From Runella slithyformis DSM 19594 (GTDB taxonomy: Bacteria > Bacteroidota > Bacteroidia > Cytophagales > Spirosomataceae), in contig NC_015703.1 of the NCBI RefSeq assembly GCF_000218895.1, forward strand, positions 5,221,001-5,285,000: DNA of 64,000 bases, read 5' to 3'. Below the pieces are notes generated by a model. That model was not told the DNA's origin. It saw only the letters and a list, made by a program, of their open reading frames with translations, and ran no database searches. The stretch's first letter is position 1. Each line of letters begins with the position of its first letter. This document shows, piece by piece, positions 47,472-57,317 of this stretch. Position numbers and translations under genes: made by a program.

Positions 47472-48011
47472 TTATGCCACGGTGGGCTTGAAAGCAATTT
47501 TTTCAATTGAATAATAAGCACCGAACAATAGGGTGTTGTAAAAAAGATCGCCCATGACGGTGTTTAAAAACAGGTTACCAAAGAATGTTTGTTGATAGAA
47601 GGCCAGACCTGCGGTGTAGCAGCCAATCAATCCCTGCCACGTTTGAGGATACATTGTTCCACCAAACCAAACAAAAAAGTTTGTTATTATAAAAAACACA
47701 ACGGAAGCAGCTATACTTGCTGTGAGTAGACGTCCCGCATTTAATTTTTTTAAATAAACTACACCAAAGCCTGCAATAAGTGCAAAAGAAAAATAAGTCG
47801 GGAAAGAAGGATTACCAATAAGGGCGTCGCTTAAAAGCATCGCCACGACAGGAATCATGAATGCAAAAATCTTGCGATTAAATTGTGCAGCACCGAACAA
47901 AGCCATTGCTCCAATAGGAGTGAAATTGAATGGATGGGGTACTACCCGAGAAAGTGCAGCAACTATGATTAGTATGACTACTGTACTAAATCTCGACAAA
48001 CCTAAATTCAT
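47472..48011 (-). CDS. DUF6580 family membrane protein
   Basis: A 179-residue membrane protein of the DUF6580 family, similar in organisation to ECF-transporter S components: about six hydrophobic segments, a first one at residues 7-22 and conserved PHPFNFTPIGAMALFGAAQF, TNFFVWFGGTMYPQT, QTFFGNLFLNTVMGDLFYNTLLFG. Such genes are often linked to cofactor uptake, but none is adjacent and no riboswitch was found upstream. Start 48011 is chosen over 48035 because the first helix follows at once. Confidence 0.78.
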   Translation of the reverse strand: MNLGLSRFSTVVILIIVAALSRVVPHPFNFTPIGAMALFGAAQFNRKIFAFMIPVVAMLLSDALIGNPSFPTYFSFALIAGFGVVYLKKLNAGRLLTASIAASVVFFIITNFFVWFGGTMYPQTWQGLIGCYTAGLAFYQQTFFGNLFLNTVMGDLFYNTLLFGAYYSIEKIAFKPTVA

Positions 48012-48246
48012 GACTGTAGTAAAGCGTTCTCTCAATATTACTTGATTTAATTTCTTTTGTTCACTTTTATCCTGAACTTGGCTGTAAAGATAAAATGATA
48101 TTTTTTAAAAATGCAAGAAGTGTGTAAAAAAAACACTAAAAAAACGCAAATAATACTTATTGAACCCTGATATTGTCTCAAAAAGAGACTTTGGGTCATA
48201 TCGAGTATAAATGTGTGACAGGAATTATCAGAGGTAAATGATTCAT

Positions 48247-49086
48247 TTATTTATTGCTCCTGTTTTCCGCGTTGGAAAGCAGTTTCTTGATTATCAGCGT
48301 CATGTTTGGTTCTGCTTTAAATGCAGCAGTGAGTATTTTCTGTATTTCGGCTTTTTCCAGTTGTTCGGGAATACACATATCTGTGATGACCGAGATACCC
48401 ACGACTGGTAAATCCATGTGGCGGGCAACAATGACTTCGGGCACAGTGCTCATTCCTACAGCATCAGCACCCAAAAGGCGCAGCATTCGATACTCCGCTT
48501 TGGTCTCCAGTTGGGGGCCCGTCACGCTTGCATACACTCCGGCATGGGCGCGGATTCCATTGGCTTTTGCAATGTCGAGGGCTGTACTGACCAGAGATGC
48601 ATCGTAGGGTTCACTCATATCCGGGAAGCGGTCACCAAGTGTAGAAAGATTGGTGCCAATGAGCGCATTCTCCGGCAAAAACAGCCCGATATGGTCGCTG
48701 ATAATCATCAGGTCGCTCACCTGATAGTGTTCATTTAAACCACCTGCCGCGTTGGAGACGATGAGTTGTTCAATGCCTAACAATTTCATTACCCGAACGG
48801 GGAAGGTTACCTGTTGCATGGTATAGCCTTCATAGTAATGAAAGCGTCCCTGCATACAGACCACTTTTTTGTCGGATAATGTTCCGAAAAGTAATCTTCC
48901 CTTGTGGGATTCGACCGTTGAGAGCGGAAAATGCGGTATACCTGCGTAATCAATCGTAAACTCAATAGAAATATCCTGCACCAACGCCCCCAGGCCTGTG
49001 CCCAGAATGATGCCCGCCTGTGGGACGAATCCATTGGTTTGTTGTTGAATAAATTCGGCTGCTTCCTGTATCTGTTGTAGAGTCAT
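48247..49086 (-). CDS. Purine-nucleoside phosphorylase (class I)
   Basis: A 279-residue trimeric-type purine nucleoside phosphorylase, which splits inosine and guanosine with phosphate into base plus ribose-1-phosphate. [11 protein letters not shown] opens the phosphate loop, [37 protein letters not shown] carries the base/ribose site (core [10 protein letters not shown]), and [31 protein letters not shown] is the family signature. Length fits class I. I chose ATG 49086. Position on the minus strand downstream of the beta-propeller gene, separated by a terminator. Confidence 0.93.
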   Translation of the reverse strand: MTLQQIQEAAEFIQQQTNGFVPQAGIILGTGLGALVQDISIEFTIDYAGIPHFPLSTVESHKGRLLFGTLSDKKVVCMQGRFHYYEGYTMQQVTFPVRVMKLLGIEQLIVSNAAGGLNEHYQVSDLMIISDHIGLFLPENALIGTNLSTLGDRFPDMSEPYDASLVSTALDIAKANGIRAHAGVYASVTGPQLETKAEYRMLRLLGADAVGMSTVPEVIVARHMDLPVVGISVITDMCIPEQLEKAEIQKILTAAFKAEPNMTLIIKKLLSNAENRSNK

Positions 49087-49120
49087 GAGGAGTGATGCGT
49101 CATGGAATGAAACAAAAGTA

Positions 49121-49161
49121 AAAAAGGGAAGCTGCTTCTTCAAGAAACGGCTTCCCTTTTT
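49121..49161 (-). terminator. Terminator after the beta-propeller gene
   Basis: Stem aaaaagggaagc/gcttcccttttt (12 bp) with an inner loop, 20 bp beyond the stop of the minus-strand gene at 49181. Confidence 0.85.
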
Positions 49162-49180
49162 GTGAACCTGAATTCCTTGG

Positions 49181-50443
49181 TTATGGAATGATTTTAACAG
49201 TGTAGCAGCCTTTTGGAGCGCTGATTTTGGCGAGTTGTTTGGTCAGGGCAGGAGTACCGCCTTTCGTTACTTTAAAAAACTCAATACCTCCGTCACGGTT
49301 GCCATAATCAAAATATTCGTACACAGATACGGCCAGATTGTCGCCGGTTTTATCAAAAACAACACTTTCAGGTGCAATACCATCCAAGTCGTAATCAGCT
49401 ACTTTGGTAATCTTTCCGTCTTTCGCCAGCGTCAGCAACGATAGCGTTGCCTTACCTACGCTGCCTTCCCAGGGTTGAGCCGATGCGTTTTTGTTGGCCG
49501 CAACGATGGCGGAACCATCCGGGCTGATGGCAAAGCTTTCTGCGCCAATACCGACGGCAGTTGAACTGAGTACTTTATGTTCTGCGGTTTTTGGATCAGT
49601 AGCGGTGGTATTGAATTGAACTACGGTAAGCTCACTTACACCGGCACCGTCTTTCAGATCAGACACAATAAATAAGTTGCCGTCGGGTGTAAAAGCTCCC
49701 GGACCCGGTTTACCTGTTATTTTGGCAGGAGTACCGAATGCTTCAAATGTTGCGATTTTATTTTGAGCATTACGCTTTGCTTTAAAAAGCCATATTTCTT
49801 TGGTCTCTTCTACTGTGATGGCGACAAATTCACCGTCAGGATGCCAAACAACATCCGTTGCACGGGCATTTTGCAGGTTTAAGGCGATAGGAACGTTACG
49901 GGTAGGAAGTCCCCCGGCACCGATTTCAAATAAACGAAGTTCTTTACCGGCCTCTTCTGAAGTAATCAGGAGGTTGTTTCCTAACATATCGACGGCAGTA
50001 GGGTTTTTACCAATGGGTACTTTCCGGGCCGAGGGTTTGCCCATGTTGGAAATGTCAACGATATACATGGTACTTCCGGCGGGTAATTCAGCGATACTTT
50101 TCACACTTTTCAAACTGTCAGACGTTTGAGCGCGGGACTCAATAACGTAAGCATACCGACCGTCTGCAGTAATGGTTGCGTTGCGGGTCCAGCCAAACGC
50201 AGAGTTGGGAACGGGTGATGATCCTACTTCCTGACCTAATTTGAGGGGAAGGGGATAGACTGTCAATGCGTCTTTTACCCCTGCTTGTTTTAAAAGTTTT
50301 CCGTCTACACTTGCCGACGCAGCCATGTCTCCGTCAGAAAGAGCAAGGATGCCTCGGGCATTGAATTCAATGGTGGGTTTTTGGGCCGGAACGACAGTTG
50401 CACTTAACAAAGCCATTCCCAATGTTGCACTCAATTTTTTCAT
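49181..50443 (-). CDS. Exported beta-propeller protein (lactonase/YVTN-like)
   Basis: A 420-residue exported protein with a signal peptide ([21 protein letters not shown]). The mature part is made of propeller-type repeats with [79 protein letters not shown] and [17 protein letters not shown] segments, the pattern of YVTN/6-phosphogluconolactonase-type propellers. Enzymatic function is not evident and periplasmic location argues against 6-phosphogluconolactonase itself. Single gene. Confidence 0.78.
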   Translation of the reverse strand: MKKLSATLGMALLSATVVPAQKPTIEFNARGILALSDGDMAASASVDGKLLKQAGVKDALTVYPLPLKLGQEVGSSPVPNSAFGWTRNATITADGRYAYVIESRAQTSDSLKSVKSIAELPAGSTMYIVDISNMGKPSARKVPIGKNPTAVDMLGNNLLITSEEAGKELRLFEIGAGGLPTRNVPIALNLQNARATDVVWHPDGEFVAITVEETKEIWLFKAKRNAQNKIATFEAFGTPAKITGKPGPGAFTPDGNLFIVSDLKDGAGVSELTVVQFNTTATDPKTAEHKVLSSTAVGIGAESFAISPDGSAIVAANKNASAQPWEGSVGKATLSLLTLAKDGKITKVADYDLDGIAPESVVFDKTGDNLAVSVYEYFDYGNRDGGIEFFKVTKGGTPALTKQLAKISAPKGCYTVKIIP

Positions 50444-50507
50444 GGAATTTTGCGATGGTTTCAGGTTATTAAACGATTTGGTACATTGTTAATTTTGCAT
50501 AAATACA

Positions 50508-50544
50508 AAAAAACCTTCAAAACTACTTGTTTTGAAGGTTTTTT
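50508..50544 (-). terminator. Terminator of rpsT
   Basis: Perfect 16-bp stem (50508-50523/50529-50544) with a 5-nt loop and A/T run, 16 bp past the rpsT stop. Confidence 0.9.
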
Positions 50545-50560
50545 ATAAAATAAAAATTAA

Positions 50561-50824
50561 CTAAGCAGCAGCGGCAAGACCGTTTACGTATCTTGCCAGC
50601 TTCGACTTGAGGTTTCCTGCTTTGTTTTTATGAATAATGTTCTTCTTTGCTAATTTATCCAACATTGAAGATACTGTTTTGTAAAGTTCAGAGGCTACAA
50701 CTTGGTCTTTGGTATCGCGCAGTTTACGAACCATAGTCCGGGTTGTCTTGTGCTGGTAACGGTTTCTAAGGCGTTTTGTTTCGTTGGCCCGAATTCTTTT
50801 TAATGCTGACTTGTGATTTGCCAT
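50561..50824 (-). CDS. rpsT: 30S ribosomal protein S20
   Basis: S20 binds 16S rRNA early in 30S assembly. The 87-residue protein is highly basic and helical, with the family pattern [21 protein letters not shown], then [31 protein letters not shown] (core [17 protein letters not shown]). Length is normal. It is a single gene with its own -33/-7 promoter and terminator, convergent relative to nothing nearby. Autogenous control, known elsewhere, leaves no visible sign here. Confidence 0.96.
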   Translation of the reverse strand: MANHKSALKRIRANETKRLRNRYQHKTTRTMVRKLRDTKDQVVASELYKTVSSMLDKLAKKNIIHKNKAGNLKSKLARYVNGLAAAA

Positions 50825-50868
50825 TGGTTTATTATGTATAAATAGTATCTGTTTTTACAAAAGAAGTG

Positions 50869-50899
50869 CAAAAATACAGCCTATCAACTAAAAAAACAA
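50869..50899 (-). promoter_or_regulatory. Promoter of rpsT
   Basis: On the minus strand TTG (50897-50899), 20 bp, then TATTTTTG (50869-50876), an exact TAnnTTTG box; the ATG follows ~45 bp downstream. Confidence 0.65.
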
Positions 50900-51192
50900 G
50901 TTTTTAATGAAATTTATGGGGGGCTTACAGAATAGGTTTTGAATGGTAGCGGCGTATTATTTTCGGCCGATGTCGAACTATAACGTGGAGTAAAAGGACT
51001 TGAATGATATCCCTTGTAAATTTAAAAAGGTCGTCTGATGGATGAAAACCACGAATAGCTCTAAAATAAAGGGAATATCGGGAACATAAAAAAGGCTGAT
51101 ATATACGTTTTACGCGTGCTTTTTCGTTCTTTCGCAAAATTATCAGAATTACTTATTAGTATTGCGTAACTGAAGAAACCCAATTTCCCATC

Positions 51193-54100
51193 ATGCTTTT
51201 AAGACGCATCGTTCTTCCCCTTTCTATTTGTTTCCTATTATTTATCCGGGTATATGCACAAAATACCCTCGGGTACACAGAGGCAGATGTGCATTTCCGA
51301 AACGGCATAGAGCTGTTTGAAAAATCTAATTATTCCGCAGCCAGGCAGGAGTTTAGGTATTATTTAGAAAAACGCCCTGCGTTGCTCAATACCAACGATT
51401 ATACGGCCGTCACGGCAGAATATTATACGACACTCTGTGCGTTGTATGCGGATGCCCCCGAGGCGGAACTGGCTGTAGATCGTTTTGTGCGCAATCACCC
51501 GGAGCACCCCAAAGCCGCCGTAATTTACAGCGATTTAGGCAAGTATTATTTTGATCGGGGCGATTACGCCAATGCCGTTACTTATCTGACAAAGGCGTTG
51601 GAACGAAGTGCCAATTACTACGCTGCCGCTGAAACCCGTTATAAGCTGGGTTTATCGTATTACAGTTTAAAACAATACAATTCAGCACTGAAATACTTTG
51701 CAGAAGTTCAGCGTGATCCAACGAGTGATTATTTTGCGCCTTCTGCCTATTACGCCGGCGTGATCCAATACCAAAACGGGAAGTATATGGATGCTTTTCG
51801 AAGTTTCAGAAGCATTGAAACCAATCCGCAGTATAAGGCTGATATTCCCAATTGGATCGTGGCGTCACTTTACCAAGCGGAGCGTTATGATGAGCTTATT
51901 GCCTATGCAGAGCCGTTGCTTCGCCGTCAGCAGGGGGGAGGTGTTAAACTGAACGATGTGGCACTGTATACCGCAGAGGTCTATTATGGCAAAGGGAATT
52001 ACACGGAAGCAGCTAAAAATTATGCGCTGTATACACAATTGAAAAGCCGTGAAACTGCCGCTCCCGCACCGATTCAGTTTCGGTACGGACATTCCCTGTT
52101 CAGAACCGGGAATTATACGGGAGCCATAGACCAGTTGAAAAGCGTTTCTGCCCGCAAAGATACAACGGGTCAGTTTGCTTCGTATGTCATCGGAATCAGT
52201 CACCTGCAAAACAAAAATCCACAGGCCGCTCTCACGGCCCTGGACAATGCTTCCAAATTGACCTTCAATAAAAATATTCAGGAGGAAGCCTCCTTCAATC
52301 ACGCTAAAGTGCAGTTAGAACTCAATAATCATTCGGCGGCTTTTACCGAATTACAGGAGTTTATTAAAAAATTTCCCGGCAGTACGTTCGAAGACGAAGC
52401 AACCAAGCTGTCTATTTTGTCATTGACCAAATCCAACAACAGTGCCGCTGCAGTGGCCTATATCGAAAAATTGAAGAAACTGGATGATGCCACTAAAGCG
52501 GCCTATCAACGGCAAACCATGAATTTGGGTATTGGCGATTTTAACGCTGAACGATATGCGCAAGCCATCGTAAACTTTGATAAATCGCTGAAATATCCTT
52601 TTGACAGGGAAATAGAACAGGCCGCGTATTTTCAAAAAGGGGAGGCTTTTTCGGCCATGAATCGCTACGGTGAGGCCATTCCCATCTATCAACAGTTGGT
52701 GCGCAGCAGTCCGGGCTCTTCTTATGGTATTCGCAGTCTGTATTCATTAGGATACGCCTATTATAATACCAAAGATTACAAGTCAGCTCTGAACAATTTT
52801 CAGCAATACGTCACCAAAGGGAAAAACATTGGAGAGCCCCAAACTATTGAAGATGCTACCATTCGTATTGCCGATTCGTACCTGACGGACAAAAATTACG
52901 CGCAGGCCATGGCTATGTATGATAAAGCTCTCAGTGAAGGTCGTTTAGACCGCGATTATGCGTTGTATCAGAAAGGGTTGATTCTTACCTATCAGGAAAA
53001 AGATGTGGAAGCCAAAGCCCAATTTGACAAGGTGATCGCTCAATTCCCTACGTCACGTTACGCCGACGATGCGCTCTTTCAATCCGCCAACATCGACTTG
53101 GAACGAGCCAATTATCAGGCCGCCATTCGTGCCTATACTCGGTTGATCAAAGACAAACCTCGCAGTTATCTGGTCCCTCCGGCGTTATTGAAGCGGGCTT
53201 TGGCCTATAATAACATTCAGGTGTACGAAGAAGCCGTACGTGATTACAAACGGATTTTGAGTGAGTATTCGGATGCCCCTGCCGCCAAAGAAGCTTTATT
53301 GGGCCTTCAGGCTACCCTCGAAAATGCCGGACGAACAGAAGAAATGTCGGATGTATTGTCGGAATATAAACGGAAAAACCCGCAAAGTTCGCAAACCGAA
53401 AAATTGGAATTTGAAACCGCCAAGGGGTTGTATGCGGATGCGAAATATCCGCAGGCACTCAAAGCATTGCAAAGTTTTATCCGCGACTATCCTAACAGCG
53501 CTTCCGCCACGGAAGCTCGCTATTTGGCCGGGGAAAGTTTTTATCGCTCCAATGATTATTCCAATGCGATTAAATTATTTAATATCGTGATTGGGGAAGC
53601 CAACCTGAAATTCAGTCCTAAAGCAGCTCTAAGAGCCGGAGATATTGAAAATCAACAGGGGAATTACCCGAATGCGGTGCGTAATTATTATATCATGTAT
53701 GCCCAATCAGACAGCAAGGCTGACCGGGTAACGGGATTGATGCGGTTGATGGACACCTATTTCGTGATGAAAAAATACGATTCTACGCTGTATTTTGCCC
53801 GTGAAGTGTCCAATGCCGGCGACGTGATTCCGGGCTCTACGAAAAAAGCCCAGATGCAGACCGCCAAAGTGTACATCGAAAAAGGAGATTACAAAACCGC
53901 TGATGCTGAATTGAAGAAAATTTTGGCTGTATCGAAAGATGAATTCGGTGCCGAGGCTAAGTACTGGGCGTCAGAAGCGCTGTTCCGTCAGGAAAAGTTT
54001 AGGGAAGCACAGGCTTCGATCATGGAATTGAACAGGCAGTTCGCCGATTATGAAAAGTGGCGGGTTCGGGCCTTTATCTTATTGGCCGATGTTTATGTTG

Positions 54101-54210
54101 GGTTAAAAGATCCTGATCAGGCCAGAGCAACGCTTCAGTCGGTGATAGAAAACACGGACGATAAAGACGCGCTGGAATTGGCAAAAACTAAACTGTCGGC
54201 GCTTAAATAA
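51193..54210 (+). CDS. Large exported TPR-repeat protein
   Basis: A 1005-residue protein with a signal peptide ending near VYAQ (residue ~23). The mature chain is almost entirely TPR/Sel1-like helical hairpins, at least twenty-five units, for example YSAARQEFRYYLEKRP, GDYANAVTYLTKALERSANY and NYAQAMAMYDKALSEG. It is probably periplasmic. Similar ~1000-residue TPR proteins occur in Bacteroidota next to an outer-membrane barrel, as here. The gene starts a plus-strand series with the barrel gene 54 bp downstream; likely a complex partner. Confidence 0.85.
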   Translation: MLLRRIVLPLSICFLLFIRVYAQNTLGYTEADVHFRNGIELFEKSNYSAARQEFRYYLEKRPALLNTNDYTAVTAEYYTTLCALYADAPEAELAVDRFVRNHPEHPKAAVIYSDLGKYYFDRGDYANAVTYLTKALERSANYYAAAETRYKLGLSYYSLKQYNSALKYFAEVQRDPTSDYFAPSAYYAGVIQYQNGKYMDAFRSFRSIETNPQYKADIPNWIVASLYQAERYDELIAYAEPLLRRQQGGGVKLNDVALYTAEVYYGKGNYTEAAKNYALYTQLKSRETAAPAPIQFRYGHSLFRTGNYTGAIDQLKSVSARKDTTGQFASYVIGISHLQNKNPQAALTALDNASKLTFNKNIQEEASFNHAKVQLELNNHSAAFTELQEFIKKFPGSTFEDEATKLSILSLTKSNNSAAAVAYIEKLKKLDDATKAAYQRQTMNLGIGDFNAERYAQAIVNFDKSLKYPFDREIEQAAYFQKGEAFSAMNRYGEAIPIYQQLVRSSPGSSYGIRSLYSLGYAYYNTKDYKSALNNFQQYVTKGKNIGEPQTIEDATIRIADSYLTDKNYAQAMAMYDKALSEGRLDRDYALYQKGLILTYQEKDVEAKAQFDKVIAQFPTSRYADDALFQSANIDLERANYQAAIRAYTRLIKDKPRSYLVPPALLKRALAYNNIQVYEEAVRDYKRILSEYSDAPAAKEALLGLQATLENAGRTEEMSDVLSEYKRKNPQSSQTEKLEFETAKGLYADAKYPQALKALQSFIRDYPNSASATEARYLAGESFYRSNDYSNAIKLFNIVIGEANLKFSPKAALRAGDIENQQGNYPNAVRNYYIMYAQSDSKADRVTGLMRLMDTYFVMKKYDSTLYFAREVSNAGDVIPGSTKKAQMQTAKVYIEKGDYKTADAELKKILAVSKDEFGAEAKYWASEALFRQEKFREAQASIMELNRQFADYEKWRVRAFILLADVYVGLKDPDQARATLQSVIENTDDKDALELAKTKLSALK

Positions 54211-54264
54211 GCCTCACAGCTCATACATTAAACGGATAATCAACCCCATTGAAACGTTCAAACG

Positions 54265-55923
54265 ATGAAAAAAATACTCGTATCTCTCTTCTTGATTCAG
54301 TTTATATTTTATTCTCAAAACGCTCTGGCCCAAAAGCCAACGGGAGAGATTGACAGCCAAACGTTTGAAGTCGAAAAAAAGAAAAAGATCGAACTTCCTC
54401 CCGCCAACCGGCTGTATAATAAGTTGCAGCCTTTTATCAATGACGACGACGACCGGAAGCTGAATTATGAATTCAGAGCTCCCAAATTAACCTTAGGAGC
54501 TCCTAAAATGACTCCCAACGTGCTTCCGGTCAACGGAAATGAAAAAATAGAAGACGACGGCAACCTGCAAAATTATGTAAAGTTGGGGGGAGGGAACTAC
54601 GGCAAGATTTACGGTGAGGGATTTATGGGCGGTCAGACTGAGAATTTGGGGTACGATATTCATTTTAAACATCTGTCTAATCAAACGGGACCCGTTGACG
54701 GAAAAAACTCGGCTAACAGTGAAAACAGGTTAAAAGTCAACGGTCAGTACCTGGCCGGAACGTTTAAATTGGGAGGTACACTGTTTTACGACCGGGACAA
54801 TTATTACTTCTATGCCAATCGCAGTCAACCCAATGCCGAAGTCCTCAAAGGGAATATTCGCCAAACCCTAAATACCGTAGGGCTTCAGGTAGGCTTTGAA
54901 AATACGGACAATAATAAATTTATTGATTACGCCCTTAAAACGTCTTTGTATCGTCTGAGTGATCGCTATAGTGCGAGCGAAACGGACTGGGGAACGAATT
55001 TTTCGGGTTCGATTCCCATCACAAAAAATATTTTTGCTTTATTAAACGCCGATGCATTTGTATCGCAGCGCGTGGATGCCGAGACCTTTAAACGTAATTT
55101 GTTCAGCATTAAGCCGGCTTTCAAATTTGCCTATAATGCCTTGACTGTGACGGCCGCCTTCAAAGCCGTTAATGAAATCGACGACCGCCTGAAGATCAAC
55201 CGTACAGTTGGATTCCCGCAATTGGAAGTAGATGCCGTCCCTTTCAGCGGAGTACATCTTTTTGCGGGATATGGGGGAGATATGACCCGTAATACCCTGC
55301 GCTCATTGTTAGGTGAAAACCGTTGGCTGGGTCCTAATGTTACTGTTGCAAACACGGAAAGAAGTCGTGATATCTACGGCGGATTAAAAGGCGAAGCCGG
55401 TCCATCCTTTCAGTTTGAAGGGAAAGTGTCGTATGCATTGTTTAAGAATTTTTACGGATTTAATAACGATTGGCTGGATACTACCAAATTTGCCGTGGTA
55501 TACGACGCCGACTACATCAATGTCTTAACGGTTTCGGCTCAGGTAGGGTACCAATACAAAAACATCCTTCGGTCTACCCTGCGCGGAGATTTTTATGATT
55601 ACAGTATCAAACGGTTGGAACAGCCCTGGGGACGTCCGACCACAACAGTTACGTGGAACAACTCCTTCGTTTTCAGTAAAAAAATGTTTGCTACCATTGA
55701 TGCCTATTACCTCGGAGGGATGAAAAACAGAAATTTCTTAACGGGAAAGACCGTTAATCTGAAGTCCATTATCGACTTGAATTTGAAAGTGGACTACCTG
55801 CTGACCCGTAACTTTTCCATTTTTGCTTCCGTTAACAACTTATTGGGTAAAAGCTACGAACGCTATCTCTATTATCCTCAGCAGGGGCTTAACTTTCTGG
55901 CCGGATTATCACTGCAATTCTAA
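54265..55923 (+). CDS. Outer membrane beta-barrel, TonB-receptor-like
   Basis: A 552-residue outer-membrane protein. Signal peptide to about ALAQ, then a proline/Lys-rich periplasmic segment (EVEKKKKIELPP...), and from about residue 90 a barrel with many alternating amphipathic strands. It ends in a C-terminal Phe (LAGLSLQF), the BAM signal. It resembles a TonB-dependent receptor barrel but lacks the plug and TonB-box start. With the TPR protein immediately upstream it may form an outer membrane complex. Cargo is unknown. A terminator follows. Confidence 0.82.
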   Translation: MKKILVSLFLIQFIFYSQNALAQKPTGEIDSQTFEVEKKKKIELPPANRLYNKLQPFINDDDDRKLNYEFRAPKLTLGAPKMTPNVLPVNGNEKIEDDGNLQNYVKLGGGNYGKIYGEGFMGGQTENLGYDIHFKHLSNQTGPVDGKNSANSENRLKVNGQYLAGTFKLGGTLFYDRDNYYFYANRSQPNAEVLKGNIRQTLNTVGLQVGFENTDNNKFIDYALKTSLYRLSDRYSASETDWGTNFSGSIPITKNIFALLNADAFVSQRVDAETFKRNLFSIKPAFKFAYNALTVTAAFKAVNEIDDRLKINRTVGFPQLEVDAVPFSGVHLFAGYGGDMTRNTLRSLLGENRWLGPNVTVANTERSRDIYGGLKGEAGPSFQFEGKVSYALFKNFYGFNNDWLDTTKFAVVYDADYINVLTVSAQVGYQYKNILRSTLRGDFYDYSIKRLEQPWGRPTTTVTWNNSFVFSKKMFATIDAYYLGGMKNRNFLTGKTVNLKSIIDLNLKVDYLLTRNFSIFASVNNLLGKSYERYLYYPQQGLNFLAGLSLQF

Positions 55924-56001
55924 GCTGAAAAAAGTTTATAACAAAGCAAACTTGTCATAGGGTTCTATCAGAAGCATTTAGCCTTTCAGAGGTTATCTTT
56001 T

Positions 56002-56038
56002 AAAAAGCAATAGTCCGATGACTATTGCTTTTTTTTTT
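56002..56038 (+). terminator. Terminator after the barrel gene
   Basis: Perfect 14-bp stem (56002-56015/56020-56033) with a 4-nt loop and ten T; it ends 5 bp before an upstream ATG of the next gene. Confidence 0.9.
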
Positions 56039-56081
56039 GTGAATGTGTACCTTAGTACCCGATTCCCCTATAAACTGTTTG

Positions 56082-57203
56082 ATGAAAGATATGATATCGG
56101 TATTAGATTATACCCGGAAATTACTTTTCGAACACGACTGTGTTGTTCTGCCTGATTTAGGTGGGTTCTTAGTGTATTTCAGCCATGCCTTTTACAGTGA
56201 GCAAAATGCGCTATACCACGCCCCCCAAAAACGGGTAGCTTTTAATGAGGCCCTGAAATTGGATGACGGACTTCTGGCACACTACCTGACAATCAATGAG
56301 CAAATTTCTCGCGAGGAGGCACAGAAACGAATCCGTCAATTCGTAGAAGATATCAAACAATCCATTCAGGAAAAGGGAAGTTTTCTTCTGGAAGGTATTG
56401 GGAGTCTGTCCGTCAATGAAGAAGCAAAACTTCAGTTTGAGCCTTTACCTTTTGTGAATTTTTATGCAGAAAGTTATGGCTTAAAATCCATTCACGTCGC
56501 CAGGGTAGAGCCTGTCATGGAAATTGAGGAAACGGAGAAGGCTTACGACTGGACTCGGTCCGATCGTACTGCCAATGAGTTAACCTATGAACTTCCCCGT
56601 CGACGCCGTTCACGCGTGGGTATATATGTAGGAGGACTTTTGATTGTCGGCTGTGCGTTAGTGGCCGGTATTACACAACTTCCTTCCGAAAGTCTTAAGT
56701 CCAGTCTCAATCCTTTTGAATTGTTCTCCACTGTGAGGGCCTGGGTTTTGCCTGATATAAAATCTAACACTGTTAATATTCAGCCTAAAGCTCCTGTACA
56801 GGCCGTTGCATTGCGTGTTGAAAATGAGACTGTTAAGGTAACGCCAACGGCTCCTGAAACACCTGCCGTTGTTGAAGTTGTAAAAGCACCGGTTTCGGAG
56901 CCAAAACAAACCGTATCTGAAAACCCTTCTTTGGAGACAGCAAAGATTTCCTATAAGTCAGATGCAAAAATGGATTTTTTGGTCATTGCCGGAGGATTTT
57001 CAAACGTTGACAATGCCCGTAAACTCGAGCGTAAACTTCAACGTAACGGATATGAAAACGCTCACATTTTGAATCCGGAGCCTGCGGATGGTAAACTCAT
57101 CATTGTAGCTGCTATCGGATGTGACAATTCAAAAAAAGCAAAATCACAATTGGCCCGCGTCAGTTTCCTGTCAGGAGCTAATGCTTACGTGCTTCGCCAA
57201 TAA
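56082..57203 (+). CDS. HU-CCDC81 and SPOR domain membrane protein
   Basis: A ~373-residue protein. The N-terminal ~110 residues form the HU-CCDC81 pattern (DYTRKLLFEHDCVVLPDLGGFLVYF, shortened to LLFEHDCVVLPDLGGFLV), an HU-like fold found with SPOR in Bacteroidota. There is one TM helix at about residues 175-191 (GIYVGGLLIVGCALVAGI), a variable linker, and a C-terminal SPOR domain (DFLVIAGGFSNVDNARKLERKLQRNGYENAHILN) that binds denuded glycan strands of peptidoglycan. Likely a division/cell-wall protein. ATG 56082 is chosen because the earlier ATG 56043 sits on the terminator T-run. Confidence 0.85.
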   Translation: MKDMISVLDYTRKLLFEHDCVVLPDLGGFLVYFSHAFYSEQNALYHAPQKRVAFNEALKLDDGLLAHYLTINEQISREEAQKRIRQFVEDIKQSIQEKGSFLLEGIGSLSVNEEAKLQFEPLPFVNFYAESYGLKSIHVARVEPVMEIEETEKAYDWTRSDRTANELTYELPRRRRSRVGIYVGGLLIVGCALVAGITQLPSESLKSSLNPFELFSTVRAWVLPDIKSNTVNIQPKAPVQAVALRVENETVKVTPTAPETPAVVEVVKAPVSEPKQTVSENPSLETAKISYKSDAKMDFLVIAGGFSNVDNARKLERKLQRNGYENAHILNPEPADGKLIIVAAIGCDNSKKAKSQLARVSFLSGANAYVLRQ

Positions 57204-57228
57204 AATATAATGCATTGGTATTACCGGG

Positions 57229-57257
57229 AAAAAGGGGCATTATGCCCCTTTTTTTTT
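57229..57257 (+). terminator. Terminator after the HU/SPOR gene
   Basis: Stem aaaaaggggca/tgccccttttt with a 3-nt loop and a long T run. Confidence 0.88.
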
Positions 57258-57317
57258 GTGTATATACAAATTCCCTTTATTTTGCGTTAATTAGACAAAA
57301 TCAATAAAGCATTGCCA